A DNA stretch of 64,000 bases from M3007 sp033764075 (lineage in GTDB: Bacteria > Bacteroidota > Bacteroidia > Chitinophagales > Saprospiraceae): the NCBI GenBank assembly GCA_033764075.1, contig JANRJH010000022.1, positions 62,001 through 126,000 on the forward strand, read 5' to 3'. Shown here piece by piece: positions 59,826-64,000 of the stretch. The position numbers were made by a program, and so were the translations under genes. How positions within the stretch are numbered: the first letter of the stretch is position 1; every line of letters begins with the position of its first letter. The notes under the pieces were generated by a model, which worked only from the letters and a program-made list of their open reading frames with translations, was not told the origin of the DNA and searched no databases.

Positions 59826-60620
59826 ATGCAAGCCTACCACGATCTACTCCAACACATCCTCACCCACGGCGCCGATAAATCCGACCGCACCGGCACCGGT
59901 ACCCGCAGCGTGTTCGGGTACCAGATGCGTTTCGACCTTCGGGAGGGCTTCCCGCTCGTCACGACCAAAAAGGTGCACCTCAAAAGCATTATTTATGAAC
60001 TGCTGTGGTTCCTGCAGGGCGACACCAACGTGCGCTACCTCCGGGAAAACGGGGTGAGCATCTGGGACGAGTGGGCCCGGCCCGACGGCGACCTGGGGCC
60101 CGTGTACGGTAAACAATGGCGCTCCTGGTCCGGCGCCGGTGGCCGCACCTTCGACCAGATCAAAGACTTGCTGCACACCCTGCGCACCAACCCACACAGC
60201 CGCCGCATGATCGTCAGCGCCTGGAATGTAGCTGAACTGCCCGACATGGCCCTCGCCCCCTGCCATTGCCTGTTCCAGTTTTATGTGTCCGACGGCCGCC
60301 TGTCCTGCCAGCTGTACCAGCGCAGCGCCGACGTGTTCCTCGGCGTTCCTTTCAACATCGCCTCCTACGCCCTGCTCACCTGCATGATCGCCCAGGTCAC
60401 GGGTTTGCAACCGGGCGATTTCATCCATACTTTCGGCGACGTGCACATTTACAACAACCACATGGAACAGGTGAAGCTGCAACTCAGCCGCGAACCCCGA
60501 CCACTGCCGGTGATGCGCCTGAACCCGGACGTGAAGGACCTCTTTGGTTTTCGGTTTGACGATTTTACCCTGGAAAATTACGACCCCTGGCCGGCCATTA
60601 AAGCACCGGTAGCCGTGTGA
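59826..60620 (+). CDS. thyA: Thymidylate synthase
   Basis: A 264-residue thymidylate synthase, the exact length of the E. coli enzyme. DRTGTGTRSVFG at about 20-31 (the folate/phosphate loop), catalytic Cys146 in LAPCHCLFQFYV, and QRSADVFLGVPFNI and DVHIYNNH are all present. It methylates dUMP. The ATG at 59826 has a TACTTTCG box just 4 bases upstream. The next gene starts 21 bases after the stop. Confidence 0.97.
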   Translation: MQAYHDLLQHILTHGADKSDRTGTGTRSVFGYQMRFDLREGFPLVTTKKVHLKSIIYELLWFLQGDTNVRYLRENGVSIWDEWARPDGDLGPVYGKQWRSWSGAGGRTFDQIKDLLHTLRTNPHSRRMIVSAWNVAELPDMALAPCHCLFQFYVSDGRLSCQLYQRSADVFLGVPFNIASYALLTCMIAQVTGLQPGDFIHTFGDVHIYNNHMEQVKLQLSREPRPLPVMRLNPDVKDLFGFRFDDFTLENYDPWPAIKAPVAV

Positions 60621-60641
60621 GCCCATCCGAAAACACATGCC

Positions 60642-61472
60642 ATGACCAGATTGCTGACCCGAACAGCCCTCGCACTCCTGCCGCTCGTCCTTTCGCCCGC
60701 CTGCTACGAACGCGAAGACGGATGCCTCGACATCAATGCCGTAAACTACGACGCCTCGGCCGACGATAACTGCTGCTGCACCTACCCCACCCTCTCCTTC
60801 TCCGTGCAGCACCGCATGGACACCCTGGTTTGGCAGCGCGACTCGGTGTACCAAACCACCGACGGGCAGTGGTTCCGACTCCTCGACGCCGCCTTTTATC
60901 TTTCTGAATTCAGCCTGCGCCAAAACAACCAGGCGTACCGGATCAGCGACAGCCTGCTTTTCCAGGTGTTTGCCTCAGGGGGAACGGATACGGTTGGCCA
61001 GTTTTTTATCGACGACTTTACCCTGCTGCGCCGCACCACCACCAGCTTGTCCGTGGGCACGTTCAGCGCCGATGGCGCATTCGACCAGGCGCAGTTCAGG
61101 CTCGGCCTCTCGGAATCTGCCAACCGCATCGTCCCGGCACTTACACCCGACGGACATCCGCTGCGCACCCAGGGCGACAGCCTGTGGCTGAACCCGCAAG
61201 ACGGCTACGTGCCCCTCTACCTGGTGCTCGACCGCGACACCCTCTCTGCCACGCCGCCCGACACCCTGCGGTTTACGCGCAGCGAAATCGGCGATGCGTT
61301 CGCCATCTCCGCCGGCCCTTTTTACCATGAACCCGGATACAACCTCGCCCTGAAAATCCGCATCAACTATCTGGAACTGTTCGCGGGGGTAAATTTGTCC
61401 AATCCGGACATAAACGCCGTTCGGAACGGGATAGCGTCCAACTTGCCCAAGGCCTTCAGCGTTATTCCCTAA
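60642..61472 (+). CDS. MbnP-family-like copper-binding lipoprotein, first copy
   Basis: 276 residues. Lipobox LSPAC (Cys21) with a short Cys-rich region (DGCLDINAVNYDASADDNCCC). The remainder has the beta-rich layout of MbnP-like proteins (FRLLDAAFYLSEFSLRQNN; FIDDFTLLRR; GLSESANRIV; YNLALKIRINYLELFAG). The defining tryptophan pair seen in the second copy is not found here, so the family call is weaker. It may still bind copper through other residues. A shared transcript with thyA is possible (21-base gap). Confidence 0.6.
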   Translation: MTRLLTRTALALLPLVLSPACYEREDGCLDINAVNYDASADDNCCCTYPTLSFSVQHRMDTLVWQRDSVYQTTDGQWFRLLDAAFYLSEFSLRQNNQAYRISDSLLFQVFASGGTDTVGQFFIDDFTLLRRTTTSLSVGTFSADGAFDQAQFRLGLSESANRIVPALTPDGHPLRTQGDSLWLNPQDGYVPLYLVLDRDTLSATPPDTLRFTRSEIGDAFAISAGPFYHEPGYNLALKIRINYLELFAGVNLSNPDINAVRNGIASNLPKAFSVIP

Positions 61473-61500
61473 AAAGTGCCGTATGTTCGGTAAGGGACGA

Positions 61501-61531
61501 TTGGCGCTTACTCGCACAGCGTATACTTTTG
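61501..61531 (+). promoter_or_regulatory. Promoter before the second MbnP-like gene (TTG, 20 nt, TACTTTTG)
   Basis: TTG at 61501-61503 and TACTTTTG at 61524-61531 with 20 bases between, a good -33/-7 pair. It lies 15 bases before the start codon. Confidence 0.55.
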
Positions 61532-61546
61532 TACAAAACACGACAC

Positions 61547-62317
61547 ATGAAAAAATTACTGTTGCCCCTCCTGCTGTTGCCCCTGTTTGCTTTTTTTACC
61601 GCCTGTGAAAATGACGATGATGATAACGAGGTAGGTGTCATTACCCTCGCCTTTGAAGCCCAATACGACGGGCAACAGATGGAGAAGTACAAAAATTACG
61701 ACTATAACGGCTTCCCGCTGCAATTTTCCCGGTTTCACACCTACCTGTCCGACGTGGAGCTCCTGAGGGCCGAAGGCGGCAGCGTACGCCTGTCCGAAAT
61801 CGATTTTATCGAGTTTACACCGGACGACGCACCCAACGATGTGTCCGCCAAGGTGTACCGTACCATCGCCGGCATTCCCCCGGGTGAATATGCAGGTTTA
61901 CGCATGGGCGTGGGTGTAAAACCTTCACTAAATGCCAAAAATCCCAGCGATTTTAATCCGGGTCACCCGCTTTACCTCGAATCGGAATACTGGAGTGGCT
62001 GGAAAAGCTACATCTTTACCAAAATCGAAGGTCGGGGAGATCAAAACAACGACGGCACGCAAGATCTGTTTGTGGTGCATCACTATGGCAGCGACCCGGT
62101 GTATCGCACCTACACGTTCAATCAACCCATCACCGTATCGGCGTCAGGTAACCTGCCGGTGTCGGTCATATTCGACCTGAAACAGATATTCACCCTGGAA
62201 AACGGTTCCCCTTACGACCTGCCCGCCAACCCGCAAACTTCCCACAACCAGGCCAACATCAGCATTGCCGAAGTCATCGTGGAAAACTACGGGCGGGCAA
62301 TTCACGTTGAACAGTAA
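61547..62317 (+). CDS. MbnP-family copper-binding lipoprotein, second copy
   Basis: 256 residues. Lipobox FTAC (about Cys20), then an acidic linker of Asp residues, then the MbnP domain: FHTYLSDVELLRAEGG and the characteristic EYWSGWKSYIFTKIEGRGDQ, where a Trp pair sits in the region that in MbnP becomes kynurenine for copper binding. That modification is done by a partner MbnH di-heme enzyme, and such an enzyme is encoded 43 bases downstream. The ATG at 61547 was chosen as the signal peptide start. Confidence 0.78.
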   Translation: MKKLLLPLLLLPLFAFFTACENDDDDNEVGVITLAFEAQYDGQQMEKYKNYDYNGFPLQFSRFHTYLSDVELLRAEGGSVRLSEIDFIEFTPDDAPNDVSAKVYRTIAGIPPGEYAGLRMGVGVKPSLNAKNPSDFNPGHPLYLESEYWSGWKSYIFTKIEGRGDQNNDGTQDLFVVHHYGSDPVYRTYTFNQPITVSASGNLPVSVIFDLKQIFTLENGSPYDLPANPQTSHNQANISIAEVIVENYGRAIHVEQ

Positions 62318-62360
62318 CCCGGTCATTGCCGCCCTTCGGCGGCCCAACCGTCCACAACCC

Positions 62361-63515
62361 ATGCGTTCGCTTTACCTGCTGCTGTTCACTGTTGCGCTGA
62401 TCACCGGCGCCTGCTCGCCCGATGGCGGCTCAGCCAACAACGACGGAGACCTGTCGGACATCCCGTACAGCCCCCAGCCCTACACCATTCCCAAGCCGGA
62501 GCACTTCCCCGAGGTGCCGGTGCCCAAGGACAATCCGGTGACGGTGGATGGGGTGCAATTGGGCCGCAGGCTGTTTTACGACCCCATCCTGTCGGCCGAC
62601 AGCACCATGTCCTGCGCCTCCTGCCACCTGCCGGCCATGAGTTTCACCGACGGCAAGGCGGTGTCCACCGGCATAGACGGCATTGCCGGCGCCCGCAGCT
62701 CGATGTCGCTCCTCAACATCGCCTACGCCACCAACGGACTCTTTTGGGACGGCCGCGTCAAAACCTTGGAGGAGCAGGCGCTTATCCCGGTAGAAGACCC
62801 CATTGAGCTCCACCACACCTGGCCTCAGGTGATAGACCAGTTGCGCAGCCACCCCGAGTATCCCGCCTTGTTCCGCAAGGCTTTCGGCATCGGCGACCGC
62901 AGCGAGATCACCAAGGAGCTGGCTGCAAAAGCCATCGCCCAGTTCGAACGCATCCTCATCAGCAGCGGCGCCTCACGCTTCGACCGCTTCGAGTATTACG
63001 GAGAAATAGATGCGCTTGACGACGAGGAGATCGACGGCAAGCTCATGTTCTTCGACGAAGCCCAGGGCATCGGCATCAACCTGCCCGACGCCCAGTGCTT
63101 CCACTGCCACGGCGGCATCACCCTCACCGGCAACCAGTATTTCAACAACGGCATCGACAGCGTGGGCAGCCTGAGCGAATTCAAGGACCCGGGCCGGTTC
63201 CGGGCTACAGGCAACCCGTCGGACCAGGGCAAGTTCCGCGCACCCACCATCCGCAACATTGCCCTCACCGCCCCGTACATGCACGACGGGCGCTTCCAGA
63301 CGCTGGAAGCGGTGCTCGACCGGTACAGCTCCAACCGCATCGGTGCGCCCAACCAGGACCCCCTTACCCAACAAGTGGGCTTCCCCATCCCCGGCTCTGA
63401 CCCCGTGCGGTACACCGGACTGACCGCCTACCAGAAAAGGGCCATCGTCAAATTCCTGCATACATTGACGGATACGACGTTTATCCACAATCCGGACATC
63501 CAAAGTCCGTATTAA
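62361..63515 (+). CDS. Di-heme cytochrome c peroxidase, MbnH/MauG-type partner of MbnP
   Basis: 384 residues. Lipobox ITGAC (about Cys18), then a di-heme peroxidase with two CxxCH sites: Cys85-Ala-Ser-Cys-His89 and Cys246-Phe-His-Cys-His250. Family motifs are also seen: FYDPILSADSTMSC, MSFTDGKAVSTG, FRAPTIRNIALTAPYMHDGR. The di-heme layout and downstream position next to an MbnP-family gene support MbnH (tryptophan-to-kynurenine modification), with cytochrome c peroxidase as an alternative. The ATG at 62361 is 43 bases after the MbnP stop; a longer in-frame start overlaps MbnP. Confidence 0.82.
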   Translation: MRSLYLLLFTVALITGACSPDGGSANNDGDLSDIPYSPQPYTIPKPEHFPEVPVPKDNPVTVDGVQLGRRLFYDPILSADSTMSCASCHLPAMSFTDGKAVSTGIDGIAGARSSMSLLNIAYATNGLFWDGRVKTLEEQALIPVEDPIELHHTWPQVIDQLRSHPEYPALFRKAFGIGDRSEITKELAAKAIAQFERILISSGASRFDRFEYYGEIDALDDEEIDGKLMFFDEAQGIGINLPDAQCFHCHGGITLTGNQYFNNGIDSVGSLSEFKDPGRFRATGNPSDQGKFRAPTIRNIALTAPYMHDGRFQTLEAVLDRYSSNRIGAPNQDPLTQQVGFPIPGSDPVRYTGLTAYQKRAIVKFLHTLTDTTFIHNPDIQSPY

Positions 63516-63521
63516 TGTCGT

Positions 63522-63529
63522 ATTTTTGG
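63522..63529 (+). promoter_or_regulatory. -7 box (TATTTTTG) for the last gene
   Basis: TATTTTTG matches TAnnTTTG, 26 bases before the ATG at 63556. Confidence 0.5.
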
Positions 63530-63555
63530 GCGGTTTTCCCAAAATTTACGATGTT

Positions 63556-64000
63556 ATGTGTTTCCGTTTAACCTTTTTCGTGACGCTCCTGTCTGTCGGC
63601 GCCCTGCGCGGCCAGATTACCGAGGGTGGCTTCCCGTTTTCCCTTACCATGTCGCTCAACACCCCGGCGCCGGTGCTGCTGCCGGCCCTTGATCTGGAGG
63701 CCGCACGCGCGGAAGACGCAACCCGTCCGGAGCAGCAGCGGTTCGCCGCGCCGGTGCCCGCCGATGTCTCGCCGGAATCGCAGGGGGAATGGTCCGATGT
63801 GCCCGGCGGACGTATCTGGCGTTGCGCCCTTCAGGCGCCCAATGGCGGTGGCATGGTGCTCCTCTTCGACTGGTTCAGCCTGCCCCGGGGCGCGCGTTTT
63901 TTTGCGTTTACACCCGGAGGCGACCGGATATGGGGTTCGTTTACCACAAAAAGCTGCACCCCTTCGGGAAATTTTCTCATCGGCCCCATTCCCGGCAGGG
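63556..64000 (+). CDS. Secreted trypsin-type protease, N-terminal part (cut by window end)
   Basis: At least 148 codons, open to the end. The N-terminus has a hydrophobic signal (FFVTLLSVGALRGQ), then ITEGGFPFSL and LLPALDLEAARAED, followed by GEWSDVPGGRIWRCALQAPN and LLFDWFSLPRGARFFAFTPGGD. This order resembles the propeptide region of Bacteroidota lysyl-endopeptidase/trypsin-like proteases that carry T9SS sorting domains. The catalytic part lies beyond the window. The ATG at 63556 was chosen for the signal peptide; the ATG at 63551 hits a stop within six codons. Confidence 0.6.
   Translation, partial: MCFRLTFFVTLLSVGALRGQITEGGFPFSLTMSLNTPAPVLLPALDLEAARAEDATRPEQQRFAAPVPADVSPESQGEWSDVPGGRIWRCALQAPNGGGMVLLFDWFSLPRGARFFAFTPGGDRIWGSFTTKSCTPSGNFLIGPIPGR

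Noticed and set aside
1..64000. tRNA, rRNA or riboswitch
   Set aside because: I scanned the gene-free gaps by eye for cloverleaf ends and CCA tails, and for long conserved leaders, and saw none. This is limited without a covariance search (tRNAscan-SE, Rfam).

Overview
The window looks like a chromosomal segment of an aerobic member of the Bacteroidota, most likely the Saprospiria/Lewinella-Haliscomenobacter side of the phylum. That placement is inferred from gene content, not from a database match. The evidence is: C-terminal T9SS-type sorting domains on secreted proteins, many short-signal lipoproteins, a fused CcoNO cbb3 oxidase, LytS/LytTR-type two-component pairs, CHAT-TPR proteins, and repeated TAnnTTTG promoter boxes (the Bacteroidota housekeeping -7 element). 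Most of the sequence is GC-rich, with a few clearly AT-richer genes. I found no rRNA, tRNA, CRISPR array, integrase, transposase or phage gene.

Layout. 0.1-2.9 kb: enoyl-ACP reductase and a putative porin. 3.2-6.5 kb: a three-gene operon (cysteine-synthase-like enzyme, JmjC/cupin-type oxygenase, serine-palmitoyltransferase-like enzyme) that I read as a candidate sulfonolipid (capnine-type) pathway. 6.6-9.0 kb: an unrecognised, partly decayed gene and a tandemly duplicated lipoprotein. 9.0-16.0 kb: lysS, a T9SS beta-lactamase-family protein, a TPR adenylate cyclase, a THUMP-like methyltransferase and a TIR-transmembrane protein. 16.2-22.8 kb: a cbb3 oxidase cluster (ccoS, ccoNO, ccoQ, ccoP, ccoG, ccoH, TauE/SafE-like). 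22.9-29.1 kb: a coiled-coil membrane pair, a lipoprotein, a serine hydrolase, and an ECF sigma factor with a TPR partner. 29.1-34.6 kb: a nested inverted repeat, a BlaI/BlaR1-like pair with visible operators, and an AAA ATPase fused to a PD-(D/E)XK-like domain.

34.7-46.2 kb is the most unusual part. It is an all-minus-strand block with two secreted CHAT-TPR proteins, a metzincin lipoprotein, a 57-residue cationic membrane protein absent from simple gene calls, a STAND/NB-ARC-TPR ATPase, a small secreted protein and a small lipoprotein. Four of its transcription units share a bipartite upstream motif with invariant spacing (GGGyACC or close, 14 nt, GAAyrAATG). This looks like an alternative-sigma (ECF-type) promoter and suggests one regulon.

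46.3-64.0 kb: a two-domain pyruvate kinase with ribD, a heptamer tandem repeat, two LytS/HWE kinase-LytTR regulator pairs, several exported proteins, a MITE-like repeat, a peptidoglycan hydrolase, thyA, an MbnP/MbnP/MbnH-like copper-protein cluster with a di-heme peroxidase, and the start of a secreted trypsin-type protease cut by the window edge.
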